Below are positions 45,828-54,884 of a stretch of 64,000 nt of DNA, piece after piece. Within the stretch, counting starts at the first letter, position 1. Each line of letters starts with the position of its first letter. Source of the stretch: Rhodospirillales bacterium (GTDB taxonomy: Bacteria; Pseudomonadota; Alphaproteobacteria; BOG-932; Roseiterribacteraceae); contig JAQGIE010000045.1 in the NCBI GenBank assembly GCA_028291365.1, positions 31,684 to 95,683 of the forward strand, read 5' to 3'. The notes beneath the pieces are model-generated. The model was not told where the DNA came from, ran no database searches, and was given only the letters and a program-made list of their open reading frames with translations. A program made the translations under genes and the position numbers.

Positions 45828-47879
45828 ATGCGGTTCGCCTGCGATACCGGCGGCACCTTCACCGACCTCGTCGTCGAAGACGCGGACGGGACGTGGCAGC
45901 TCTTCAAGGCGGCGACCACCGCCGACGATCCCGTTCGCGGCGTGCTCGACGCGTTGCGGCTGGCGGCCGACGCCTACGGGCTGAGCCTGGCCGCGCTGCT
46001 GGCGCGCGGCGACGTTTTCGTTCACGCGACCACCCATGCAATCAACGCGGTCATCACCGCCAGGACGGCGCGCACCGCGCTGCTGACGACGCAGGGCCAT
46101 CCCGATATCCTGTTGTTGCGCGAAGGTGGCCGGCCCGATCCGTTCGATTTCCGCATCGCCTATCCGCCGCCCTACATTCCACGCAGCCTCACCTTCGAGA
46201 TCGACGAGCGCATCGACGCTGACGGCAGCGTGTATCGCGCGCTCGACGAAGCTTCGGTGATCGCGACCTGCCGCGAACTCGCCGCCGTCAAAATCGAGGC
46301 GGTCGCGGTGTGCCTGCTGTGGTCGGTGCTGAATCCGGTGCACGAGCTGCGGGTCGGCGAATTGCTCGCCCGGCACCTGCCCGGTGTGCCGGTGACCCTG
46401 TCGCACCTTCTGTCGCCGACCCCGCGCGAGTTCCGGCGTGCCTCGGCAACCGCGATCGACGCGTCGCTCAAGCCGTTGATGGGCGCCTATCTCGGCTCGC
46501 TCACCGAACGGCTGGGCCAGGCGGGCTTTGCCGGTCGCGTACTGGTCGTGACATCGCAAGGCGGCGTGATGGATGCGGCCGAAGTCGCGGCGGCACCGAT
46601 CCATGTGGTGAATTCGGGGCCGTCGATGGCGCCGGTTGCGGGCCGCGCCTATGTCGAGCTGGAAGGCGGCGGCGACGTGGTCGTGGCCGACACCGGCGGC
46701 ACCACGTTCGATGTCAGCGTGGTGCGCGACGGGCGGATTCCGCTGGCGCGCGAATTGTGGATCGGCGCGCCGATCATCGGTCACCTGACGGGATTTCCGT
46801 CGGTCGACGTGCGCAGCGTCGGGGCCGGCGGCGGCAGCCTGGCGCGGGTCGATGATGGCGGCGTGCTGCATGTCGGTCCCGACAGCGCTGGCGCCAAGCC
46901 GGGTCCGGCCTGTTACGGCCGCGGCGGCACGGTGGCGACCCTGACCGACGCGGCGCTGCTGCTCGGCTATCTCGATCCGGCTTTCTTTCTCGGCGGCACG
47001 ATGAAGCTCGATGTCGAGGCCGCGCAGCGCGCCATGCACGCGATCGCGGCGCCGCTGGGCGTCACGTCCGACGAAGCTGCCGCTGCGATCGTCGAACTCG
47101 CCACCGAAACCATGACCCAGGCGATCGTCGACATCACGGTCAAGCAGGGCATCGACCCGGCCGATGCGATCCTGATCGGCGGCGGCGGCGCGGCCGGGCT
47201 GAACATCGTCTTCATCGCGCGCCGGCTCGGCTGCAAGCGCCTGATCATTCCCGGCACCGGTGCCACGCTCAGCGCCGCCGGGGCGTTGATCTCGGATCTG
47301 TCGGCCGATCGCCGCGCCACGCGGCACATGTCGACGTCGCACTTCGACCGCGACGGCGCCAACGCGGTGCTGGAACGGCTCGAAGACGAATGCCGGGTGT
47401 TCGCCGAAGGGCCAGGCCAGGGCGCGATCGCCACGACCTACAGCTACTCGGTCGAAGCGCGCTACGCGGACCAGGCGTGGGAGATCGAAGTCACGCTGCC
47501 GGGCGCTCGCTTCACCGCGGACGGCGACGTCGCCGCGTTCCGGCGTGCGTTCGACGCCGAGCACGAACGTCTCTACGCGTTCGCCGATCCCGCCAGCGCG
47601 ATCGAGATCGTCGGCTGGCGCGTGGGCGTCGCGTGCCGCCTGCGCGAACCCAAGCCCGGCACCTTGCGCGAACGCGTGCGCGGCGGCGCGCCGCGCGACC
47701 GCACCATCCGCCTCCCCGACAATCGGGTCGTCATGGCCAAGGTCTGCGCCTTCGAATCATTGCCGGTCGGCGTGCTGCAGAACGGTCCGGCGGTGGTCGA
47801 ATCGGCTTTCACCTCGGTCGCGATCGACGAAGCGCGCTTCCGGCGCAGTGAAGCCGGCAGCCTGGTGATCGAGCTGTGA
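45828..47879 (+). CDS. hydantoinase/oxoprolinase family protein, subunit A (HyuA-like)
   Basis: FACDTGGTFTDLVVEDADG; VFVHATTHAINAVITARTARTALLTTQGHPDILLLREGGR; VADTGGTTFDVSVVRDG. Confidence 0.93.
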   Translation: MRFACDTGGTFTDLVVEDADGTWQLFKAATTADDPVRGVLDALRLAADAYGLSLAALLARGDVFVHATTHAINAVITARTARTALLTTQGHPDILLLREGGRPDPFDFRIAYPPPYIPRSLTFEIDERIDADGSVYRALDEASVIATCRELAAVKIEAVAVCLLWSVLNPVHELRVGELLARHLPGVPVTLSHLLSPTPREFRRASATAIDASLKPLMGAYLGSLTERLGQAGFAGRVLVVTSQGGVMDAAEVAAAPIHVVNSGPSMAPVAGRAYVELEGGGDVVVADTGGTTFDVSVVRDGRIPLARELWIGAPIIGHLTGFPSVDVRSVGAGGGSLARVDDGGVLHVGPDSAGAKPGPACYGRGGTVATLTDAALLLGYLDPAFFLGGTMKLDVEAAQRAMHAIAAPLGVTSDEAAAAIVELATETMTQAIVDITVKQGIDPADAILIGGGGAAGLNIVFIARRLGCKRLIIPGTGATLSAAGALISDLSADRRATRHMSTSHFDRDGANAVLERLEDECRVFAEGPGQGAIATTYSYSVEARYADQAWEIEVTLPGARFTADGDVAAFRRAFDAEHERLYAFADPASAIEIVGWRVGVACRLREPKPGTLRERVRGGAPRDRTIRLPDNRVVMAKVCAFESLPVGVLQNGPAVVESAFTSVAIDEARFRRSEAGSLVIEL

Positions 47880-49639
47880 GCGCGCCCGAAACCCCGCAAC
47901 TCAGTGGCGCGCGGCTGGGCGTGCTGCGCAGCCGGATGGACGGCATCGCCCGCAAAATGTCCAACGCGCTGTTGCGCGCCGGACGGTCGGGCGTGCTCAA
48001 TCGCGCCAAGGATCTTTCCTGCTGCATCGTCACCGCCGATTGCCGGCTGCTGACGGCGGCGGACAGTCTTCCGATCCACGTCCTGTCGGGGCCCGACCTG
48101 ATGGCGCGCGCGATGCACGAATTTCATCCCGTGCTCGCGGCCGGCGACGCCTTCCTGCACAACTCGCCCTATCACGGCTGCAGCCACGCCGCCGACCACA
48201 CCATCCTGGTGCCGGTGATCGACGCCGCGGGTACGCATCACTTCACCGTGCTCGTCAAGGCGCACCAGGCCGACATCGGCAATTCGATTCCGACCACCTA
48301 CATGGCGCAGGCGCGCGACGTGTACGAGGAAGGCGCCTTGATCTTTCCCGCCGTGCGCGTGCAGCAGGATTACCGGACCAACGAAGATTTCGTGCGCATG
48401 TGCAGGTCGCGCATCCGCGTTCCCGACCAGTGGCACGGCGATTTTCTCGCCATGATCGGTGCCGCCCGTACCGGCGAGCGCGAGTTGCTGGCGCTGGGCG
48501 GCGAGCTCGGCTGGTCCACGCTGCACGTCTTTGCCGAGCAATGGTTCGACTATGGCGAGCGGCGCATGCGCGCCGCCGTCGCGCGCCTGCCGGCGGGATC
48601 GGCGCAGGGCAGCAGCACGCACGACCCGATGCCCGGCACGCCGCCCGAGGGCGTCATGGTGCGCGCCGCGGTGCATGTCCGCCCCGGCGAGGGCGTTATC
48701 GAAGTCGATCTCACCGGCAATGTCGACGCCTTGCCTTGCGGCCTGAATGTCAGCGAGTCGTGTGCGCGCACCGCGGCGCTGATCGGCATCTTCAACACGC
48801 TCGATCCCGACGTGCCGAAGAATGCAGGCAGTTTCCGCTGTATCGACGTGAAGCTGCGCGACGGCAGCGCGATCGGCGGTGCGCGGCATCCGGTCAGTTT
48901 TTCGGTATCGACCACCAACCTCGCCGACCGCGTGGTCGCGTCGGTGCAGCTCGCCATGGCGACGTTGGCGCCCGATTCTGCCGTCGCCGAAGTCGGTGCC
49001 GTCAATCCGCCGCACAAGGGCGTTGTGTCGGGGCGCGACCCTCGTGACGGGCGGAGGTTCGTCAATCAGCTTTTTCTGGGCAGCACCGGTGGGCCGGGTT
49101 CCGCGGTGAGCGACGGCTGGTTGACCTATTCGCATGCCGGCAATGGCGGTGTGTGCTTCGTCGACAGTATCGAGATGGTCGAGCTGCATCATCCGCTGCG
49201 CGTGCACCGCCGTGCGCTGGTTGCCGACAGCGAAGGGGCGGGGCTGCATTGCGGCGCACCGAGTCTCGAAGTCGAGCTCGGCCCGACCCAGGGCACGCTC
49301 AACATCGCCTATGTCAGCGACGGCATCGTGCATGCAGCGCAAGGCGTGTGCGGCGGCGGCGAAGGCGGCCGTGCCGCCGGGGCACGCCGCGACGCCGACG
49401 GCGTCCTGCGCAATCTGGCCTCGATGGGACAGATCGAGCTCGCACCCGGCGACAGGGTGCTGTCGACCGGCACCGGCGGCGGCGGCTACGGCGATCCGCG
49501 CCGCCGCGATCCGCAAGCGGTGTTGCATGACGTGCTCGACCGCCGCATCACGCGCGAACGCGCCGAAACGGTTTATGGCGTACGAATTCTGGCAGACGGC
49601 ACGCTCGATGCGGCCGCGACTGCAAGGCTGAGGGAGTAG
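47876..49639 (+). CDS. hydantoinase B/oxoprolinase family protein (HyuB-like)
   Basis: SRMDGIARKMSNALLRAGRSGVLNRAKDLSCCIVTADCRLL; NSPYHGCSHAADHTILVPV; overlaps the HyuA stop. Confidence 0.93.
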   Translation: MSAPETPQLSGARLGVLRSRMDGIARKMSNALLRAGRSGVLNRAKDLSCCIVTADCRLLTAADSLPIHVLSGPDLMARAMHEFHPVLAAGDAFLHNSPYHGCSHAADHTILVPVIDAAGTHHFTVLVKAHQADIGNSIPTTYMAQARDVYEEGALIFPAVRVQQDYRTNEDFVRMCRSRIRVPDQWHGDFLAMIGAARTGERELLALGGELGWSTLHVFAEQWFDYGERRMRAAVARLPAGSAQGSSTHDPMPGTPPEGVMVRAAVHVRPGEGVIEVDLTGNVDALPCGLNVSESCARTAALIGIFNTLDPDVPKNAGSFRCIDVKLRDGSAIGGARHPVSFSVSTTNLADRVVASVQLAMATLAPDSAVAEVGAVNPPHKGVVSGRDPRDGRRFVNQLFLGSTGGPGSAVSDGWLTYSHAGNGGVCFVDSIEMVELHHPLRVHRRALVADSEGAGLHCGAPSLEVELGPTQGTLNIAYVSDGIVHAAQGVCGGGEGGRAAGARRDADGVLRNLASMGQIELAPGDRVLSTGTGGGGYGDPRRRDPQAVLHDVLDRRITRERAETVYGVRILADGTLDAAATARLRE

Positions 49640-49643
49640 GCAC

Positions 49644-50399
49644 GTGAAGCTTCAGGACAAAGTCGCGCTGGTGTTCGGCGGCAGTTCGGGAATCGGCGAA
49701 GCGGTTTCGATCCGCTTTGCCGCCGAGGGCGCCAAGGTCGCGGTCGTGGCGAGCAGCAGCATCGACAAGGCCGAGAAGGTCGCGAGCAAGCTCCCCGGCG
49801 CGCGCGCCTATGCTGCTGACGTGCGCAGTCCGGCGTCGATCCGCGCCGTCGTCGCAGCGGTCGAGCGCGATCTCGGTCCCGTCGACGTGTTGGTGAACTC
49901 GGCCGGCGTCTACTATCCGACGCCGCTCGGCGAAACCAGCGAGGATGATTTCGACCGCATGGTGCAGACCCATCTGAAGGGCACCTTCTTCGCGATCGAC
50001 GCGGTGGCGCCGTCGATGAAGCGGCGCCGGACGGGACGCATCGTCAACGTCGCTTCGGTGGCAGGGTTTCGCGGCTCGTCGCGCTTTCCGGTCTATTCCA
50101 TGGTGAAGGCCGGCATCGTGATGCTGACCAAGGCGCTGGCCGGCGATCTCGCGCCATACGACGTCCACATCAACGCGATCGCGCCGGGCAACACCGCGAC
50201 ACCGCTGAACCAGGGCGAGCGCACCGGCGACAAGGCCGCCGATATACTTGCTGCCAAGGCTGCCGCGACGCCGAGCACGCGCACCTATTCGCCACCCGAA
50301 GAAATGGCCGCCGCCGTGCTGTTTCTGGTCAGCGGCGAAGTCAACGCGATGCACGGTGCGACCATCCTGCTCGACGAAGGCCTGTCAGCCTGCGTGTGA
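49644..50399 (+). CDS. short-chain dehydrogenase/reductase
   Basis: KVALVFGGSSGIGEAVSIRFA; VLVNSAGVYYP; YSMVKAGIVMLTKALAGDLAPYDVHINAIAPG. Confidence 0.92.
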   Translation: MKLQDKVALVFGGSSGIGEAVSIRFAAEGAKVAVVASSSIDKAEKVASKLPGARAYAADVRSPASIRAVVAAVERDLGPVDVLVNSAGVYYPTPLGETSEDDFDRMVQTHLKGTFFAIDAVAPSMKRRRTGRIVNVASVAGFRGSSRFPVYSMVKAGIVMLTKALAGDLAPYDVHINAIAPGNTATPLNQGERTGDKAADILAAKAAATPSTRTYSPPEEMAAAVLFLVSGEVNAMHGATILLDEGLSACV

Positions 50400-50436
50400 T
50401 GCGGCTGGTTCGCGAACAGCATCGCGCAACGCCGGC

Positions 50437-50724
50437 ATGAAGATCCTGTCGCCCAGCACCAGGCGGCTCTATCGCCTGGACCTTCGCCGATTTGAAGCGT
50501 GGTGCAGCGAGACGCAACGCGCTTCGCTGCCCGCTTCCGATGGGACCTTGTCCGAATTCGTGCACGCCGAACGCGAAATCGGCATCGCCGAGGCGACGAT
50601 CGGGCGTCGTGTCGCCGCCATCCGGACCACACATCGGCTGGCAGGCTTTGCGCCGCCGGCGGTTCCGAAGAAAAGCGATCACGCAGCCCGCGATCACGCC
50701 GGCTGCGCCTTCGCTCTGCCCTAG
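50437..50724 (+). pseudogene. tyrosine recombinase N-terminal (SAM-like, core-binding) domain fragment without a catalytic domain
   Basis: [70 protein letters not shown]; frame ends before any R-H-R-Y catalytic region. Confidence 0.6.
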
Positions 50725-50903
50725 ACCGCCCTGGACGCACCACGGGCAGCTTCCGCCGTCGGCGCCAGCCCGGCGTCGGCGAGCCGCGCCCACCCGACGG
50801 CCGGTCTTCGGCCGAGCGCGTGGCGGTTGCCAATCGCGGCTTTCGTCGCAACTCCATGCCGCCGACGGACGTTCGACCGACGGCCCTCCAGGGAGATCAG
50901 CGA

Positions 50904-51515
50904 ATGCCGAAAATCCTCGTCCTCTACCATTCGACCTACGGCCATATTGAAAAAATGGCCGAAGCGGTCGCCGAAGGCGCGCGGCAGGTGCCGGGCACCG
51001 AGGCGGTGATCAAGCGGGTGCCCGAAACGGTGCCCGAGGAGCTGGCGAAGAAATCGGGCTTCAAGCTCGACCAGAAAGCGCCCATCGCGACCGTCGACGA
51101 GCTCCCCGGCTACGACGCGATCATCATCGGCTGCGGCACGCGCTATGGTCGGCTGGCGTCGCAAATGGCTGCGTTCTGGGACCAGACCGGCGGGCTATGG
51201 GTGAAGGGCGCGCTGGTCGGCAAGGTCGGCGGAGCCTTCACCTCGACCGCGAGCCAGCATGGCGGGCAAGAGACCACCTTGATCGGGATGATCACGATGC
51301 TGCTGCATCAGGGCATGGTGATCGTGGGCCTGCCCTACGCGTTCCCGGGCCAGTTGAGGCTCGACGAAATCACCGGTGGTACGCCCTACGGCGCAACGAC
51401 CATCGCGGCTTCCGACGGTTCGCGCCAGCCGACGGCGAACGAACTCGACGGTGCACGGTGGCAGGGCCAGTGGGTGGCGCACACCGCCGCGAAGATGTCG
51501 CATCACCATCACTGA
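50904..51515 (+). CDS. wrbA: NAD(P)H:quinone oxidoreductase, WrbA family
   Basis: [60 protein letters not shown]. Confidence 0.95.
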   Translation: MPKILVLYHSTYGHIEKMAEAVAEGARQVPGTEAVIKRVPETVPEELAKKSGFKLDQKAPIATVDELPGYDAIIIGCGTRYGRLASQMAAFWDQTGGLWVKGALVGKVGGAFTSTASQHGGQETTLIGMITMLLHQGMVIVGLPYAFPGQLRLDEITGGTPYGATTIAASDGSRQPTANELDGARWQGQWVAHTAAKMSHHHH

Positions 51516-51540
51516 ACACGAACCAACAAGGAGAGCAGCG

Positions 51541-51969
51541 ATGTCCAAAACCCACGGTAGCGCCGTCTGGCGCGGCGGAATCAAAGACGGGATCGGCGCG
51601 ATCTCGACCAAGAGCGGCGCGCTCAATGAATATCCCTACGGTTTCGCCAGCCGCTTCGAAGGCAAGCCGGGCACCAATCCGGAAGAGCTGATCGGTGCGG
51701 CCCATGCGGGCTGTTTCACCATGGCGCTGTCGCTGATCCTGGGCGAAGCGGGCTTGACCGCCGAACAGATGAACACCAAAGCCGAAGTGACGCTGGAGAA
51801 ACAGGCCGACGGCTTCGCCATCACCGACGTGCATCTGACCTTGGAAGCGAAGATCCCGGGCGCCGATCAGGCCAAGCTCGAAGAACTCGCGGGCAAGGCC
51901 AAGGCCGGCTGCCCGGTGTCCAAGCTCCTCAAGGCGAACATCACGCTCGATGCGAAGCTGCTGAGCTGA
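51541..51969 (+). CDS. osmC: OsmC family peroxiredoxin
   Basis: GSAVWRGGIKDGIGAISTKSGALNEYPY; GTNPEELIGAAHAGCFTMALS; GCPVSKLL. Confidence 0.93.
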   Translation: MSKTHGSAVWRGGIKDGIGAISTKSGALNEYPYGFASRFEGKPGTNPEELIGAAHAGCFTMALSLILGEAGLTAEQMNTKAEVTLEKQADGFAITDVHLTLEAKIPGADQAKLEELAGKAKAGCPVSKLLKANITLDAKLLS

Positions 51970-52012
51970 ATCGGACGGCGTGCACGCTGCGACGCCGCGT
52001 GCACGCCGCCGG

Positions 52013-52423
52013 TTACGGCAGCAGGAATGACAGCGCTGCCCAGGCGAGCGCGAGCAGAATGACGGCGCCGATGATGCCGATGATCACGCGCAACGCGGCC
52101 GCGCCGGCCGCGGCGCCGAAGCCGACCGAAAAAGCGGTGCGGGTGGGATCGACGAGACGATGCAAATTCTCCCGCTGATCGTCACCGTCGTCGGCGGCGG
52201 CGCGCCGGCTGAAGCGCGGCGGGAATCGGCGTCGCGCTGCCGGCGGTTCGTCGATGCGCAGATCGACCCGATGCGGCACCGGTGGATCGGCGACATGTTC
52301 GGTCGTTTCGTAGGCATGGGCGGCGGCTTCGAGCGCGGGCCGATCGGCCGCCGGCCGTCTGACGACAAGATCGCGCCGCTCGGCTTTCGCTTCGCCGTCC
52401 TGGTCCTGTTTCCCGTCCGTCAT
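52013..52423 (-). CDS. hypothetical protein with C-terminal TM helix
   Basis: MTDGKQDQDGEAKAERRDL...LRVIIGIIGAVILLALAWAALSFLLP; internal ATG of ORF 52013..52540. Confidence 0.55.
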   Translation of the reverse strand: MTDGKQDQDGEAKAERRDLVVRRPAADRPALEAAAHAYETTEHVADPPVPHRVDLRIDEPPAARRRFPPRFSRRAAADDGDDQRENLHRLVDPTRTAFSVGFGAAAGAAALRVIIGIIGAVILLALAWAALSFLLP

Positions 52424-52559
52424 CCTGCGACGCTGCCCGTTCGTGGCGATCGGTGCAACGCTGCAATCGCATCGCCGGCGGAAGGTGGCTGAAGCCTTTT
52501 CCGCAACAGCTAGATCGTCGGCCCGGCAGAGACCGGGCATGACGAGCAGAGGGAAACAT

Positions 52560-53111
52560 ATGCCGAACCGTTGCGCCTGGGCGCAGAACGACGCGTTGAT
52601 GGCGGCCTATCACGACGAGGAATGGGGCGTGCCCGAGCGCGACAGTCGCGCGCTCTGGGAAAAGCTCATGCTCGACGGATTCCAGGCCGGCCTGTCGTGG
52701 CGCACCATCCTCTACAAGCGCGACGCGTTCCGGAAAGCCTTCCAAGGGTTCGACCCCAAGAAGGTGGCGCGCTTCACCGATGCCGACATCGAGCGGCTGA
52801 TGCAGGACGCGGGCATCGTCCGTGCGCGGGCCAAGATCGAGGCCACGATCGGCAATGCGCGCGCCTATCTCGCGATGGAAAAAGCCGGCGAGGCGTTTTC
52901 GCCGTTCGTGTGGGGCATGGCGGGCGGCAAGCCGATCCAGGGTGCCGGCACGGTGCCGACCCAGACGCCGCTGTCGGTCGAGATCTCGAAGGCGCTGAAA
53001 AAGCGCGGCTTCAAATTCGTCGGGCCGGTGATCGTCTATGCCTGGATGCAGGCGACCGGAATCGTCAACGATCACGCCGCCGATTGCTTCCGGCGCAAAT
53101 TGAAACCTTGA
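52560..53111 (+). CDS. tag: DNA-3-methyladenine glycosylase I
   Basis: RCAWAQNDALMAAYHDEEWGVPERDSRALWEKLMLDGFQAGLSWRTILYKRDAFRKAF. Confidence 0.96.
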   Translation: MPNRCAWAQNDALMAAYHDEEWGVPERDSRALWEKLMLDGFQAGLSWRTILYKRDAFRKAFQGFDPKKVARFTDADIERLMQDAGIVRARAKIEATIGNARAYLAMEKAGEAFSPFVWGMAGGKPIQGAGTVPTQTPLSVEISKALKKRGFKFVGPVIVYAWMQATGIVNDHAADCFRRKLKP

Positions 53112-53202
53112 GCGTTGGCGCTGGGCAAGCGCTCACCGCCGAACAAACTTCGTCGAGGCCGCTTGACTCGCCCGCCCGGCAGGCCGCACCTTGCCGCTTA
53201 TA

Positions 53203-53222
53203 TTGGACGGTCGTCCGAACTA
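53203..53222. promoter_or_regulatory. candidate TetR operator ttggacggtcgtccgaacta upstream of the GST gene
   Basis: Pseudo-palindrome; 18/20 identical to the reverse complement of 54844..54863. Confidence 0.7.
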
Positions 53223-53238
53223 GATAGAGAGCGGGCAG

Positions 53239-54027
53239 ATGCCGGCGGGCGAGACGGTTGAGCGCGAAGATGCCTTGGCGGGGTTGCCCGAGCTGGTCCT
53301 GTTCCATGCCGCGCATTCGACCTGCAGCCAGAAAGTGCGGCTGTGCCTGGCCGAAAAGAATCTCGCCTATACCAGCCGCATCCTCGCGATCCGGCGCAAC
53401 GAGCATCTCGATCCGGCCTATCTCGCCATCAATCCCAACGGCGTCATTCCGACCCTGACCGTGAACGGCGAGAGCGTGATCGATTCCTCGGTCATCTGCG
53501 AATATCTCGACGAGGTCTATCCGCTGCCGAACTTGTCGCCGCCCGACGCGATGGGCCGCGCCCGCATGCGCGCCTGGCTGCGCTATCTCGAAGAGGTGCC
53601 CACGGCGGCGATTCGCATCCCGTCGATCAACGCGCTGTTCGTCGGGCTGATGAACGAACTCGGCGAAGGCTGGGAAGACGTCAGGCGGCGCACGCCGCTG
53701 CGCGGCGAACTCTATGCCAAGGTCGGTCCCCAGGGCTTCGGCAGGGCCGAAACCGAGGCCTCGCTGCAACGGCTGCGCGCCACGCTCGATCGCGTCGACG
53801 CAGCGCTGCAGAACGGACCGTGGCTGCTGGGTCCGTCCTTCTCGCTCGCCGACATCGTGCTGGCCCCGACCCTGGTGCGCATGGAAGATCTCGGCCTCGA
53901 CGCGATGTGGAGCGATCTGCCGCGCGTCGCCTCCTGGCTGCGCCGTCTGGCCGAACGCCCGTCTTTTGCGATTGCTTATTTTCCCGGTTCGCGCGTTACC
54001 GTCGCCACCACCGACCAGCTGATTTGA
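53239..54027 (+). CDS. glutathione S-transferase family protein
   Basis: LVLFHAAHSTCSQKVRLCLAEKNLAYTSRILAIRRNEHLDPAYLAINPNGVIPTLTVNGESVIDSSVICEYLDE. Confidence 0.92.
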   Translation: MPAGETVEREDALAGLPELVLFHAAHSTCSQKVRLCLAEKNLAYTSRILAIRRNEHLDPAYLAINPNGVIPTLTVNGESVIDSSVICEYLDEVYPLPNLSPPDAMGRARMRAWLRYLEEVPTAAIRIPSINALFVGLMNELGEGWEDVRRRTPLRGELYAKVGPQGFGRAETEASLQRLRATLDRVDAALQNGPWLLGPSFSLADIVLAPTLVRMEDLGLDAMWSDLPRVASWLRRLAERPSFAIAYFPGSRVTVATTDQLI

Positions 54028-54037
54028 TTTGAGCCCG

Positions 54038-54790
54038 ATGCGCAAAGAACCGGCCGCCGCTGCCCCCAAATCGTCCAAGACCGCCGCGCGTGCCCCCGTG
54101 GCCCGGCAGCGCCAGCGCGGCGATCGCGCCATCCGCACGCGCGAACGTATCCTCGAAGCGGCGCTGCAGGATTTCTCCGAGCGCGGCCTGCATGGCGCTT
54201 CGCTGCGCAGCATCAGCGAACGTTCCGAGGTGCCGCTGAGCGCGCTGCATTATCATTTCGGCTCGAAGGAGGATCTGTTCGCCGCCGCGGTCGAGCAGAT
54301 CTTCGCGCGCCTGTCGGCCGAGCGTCTGGCGCTGCTGGCCAAGGTCGAAGCGGCGCCGGAAAAGATCACGGTCGAGGCGATTCTCCACGCCCTCATCGCG
54401 CCGGTGCTGACCCTGGCCGGTGGCCCGCTCGGGGTCGCCTACGCGATGCTGCAATCGCGCCTCTATGATGCGCGCGAAGCCAGCGACCGCATGCTGACCG
54501 GCGTGGTGCTGCCGGCCACTGCACCTTTCCGCCGCGCCTTGCACAAGGTGCTGCCCGACGTGCCGAACGATCATCTCGTGCGCGGCTATCGCTCGATCGT
54601 GCGCGACATCTCGAACGTCGCGATCGACCCGGCCTTCGAATTGTTGACGGGCAAGCCGTCGCTGCCGAAACAAGCCAAGGGCGTCGAAGAACTGGCCGAG
54701 TTCCTCGTCCGCTATCACGCCGCCGGGCTGCGCGCATTGCGTCGGCCGGCTTCTGCCAAGCCGGCGCCGACGCGGCGCCGCAAACACTAG
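54038..54790 (+). CDS. TetR-family transcriptional regulator
   Basis: RAIRTRERILEAALQDFSERGLHGASLRSISERSEVPLSALHYHFGSKEDLFAAAVEQ; alternative TTG start at 54029. Confidence 0.93.
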   Translation: MRKEPAAAAPKSSKTAARAPVARQRQRGDRAIRTRERILEAALQDFSERGLHGASLRSISERSEVPLSALHYHFGSKEDLFAAAVEQIFARLSAERLALLAKVEAAPEKITVEAILHALIAPVLTLAGGPLGVAYAMLQSRLYDAREASDRMLTGVVLPATAPFRRALHKVLPDVPNDHLVRGYRSIVRDISNVAIDPAFELLTGKPSLPKQAKGVEELAEFLVRYHAAGLRALRRPASAKPAPTRRRKH

Positions 54791-54843
54791 ACGAACGCGA
54801 CGGATGACGGCTTCGACGCCGCCGTCTTCGCGCGAATAACAAT

Positions 54844-54863
54844 TAGGTCGGACGACCGACCAA
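54844..54863. promoter_or_regulatory. candidate TetR operator taggtcggacgaccgaccaa upstream of the TonB receptor
   Basis: Palindrome ggtcgg-acga-ccgacc; reverse complement matches 53203..53222 at 18/20. Confidence 0.7.
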
Positions 54864-54884
54864 GATAACAAAGCGGGGCTGGGG

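Noticed and set aside
45255-47564. 769-aa minus-strand ORF opposite HyuA
   Set aside because: Arg/His-rich antisense frame; HyuA on the plus strand has strong motifs.
47573-49528. 651-aa minus-strand ORF opposite HyuB
   Set aside because: Antisense mirror frame with no domain signature.
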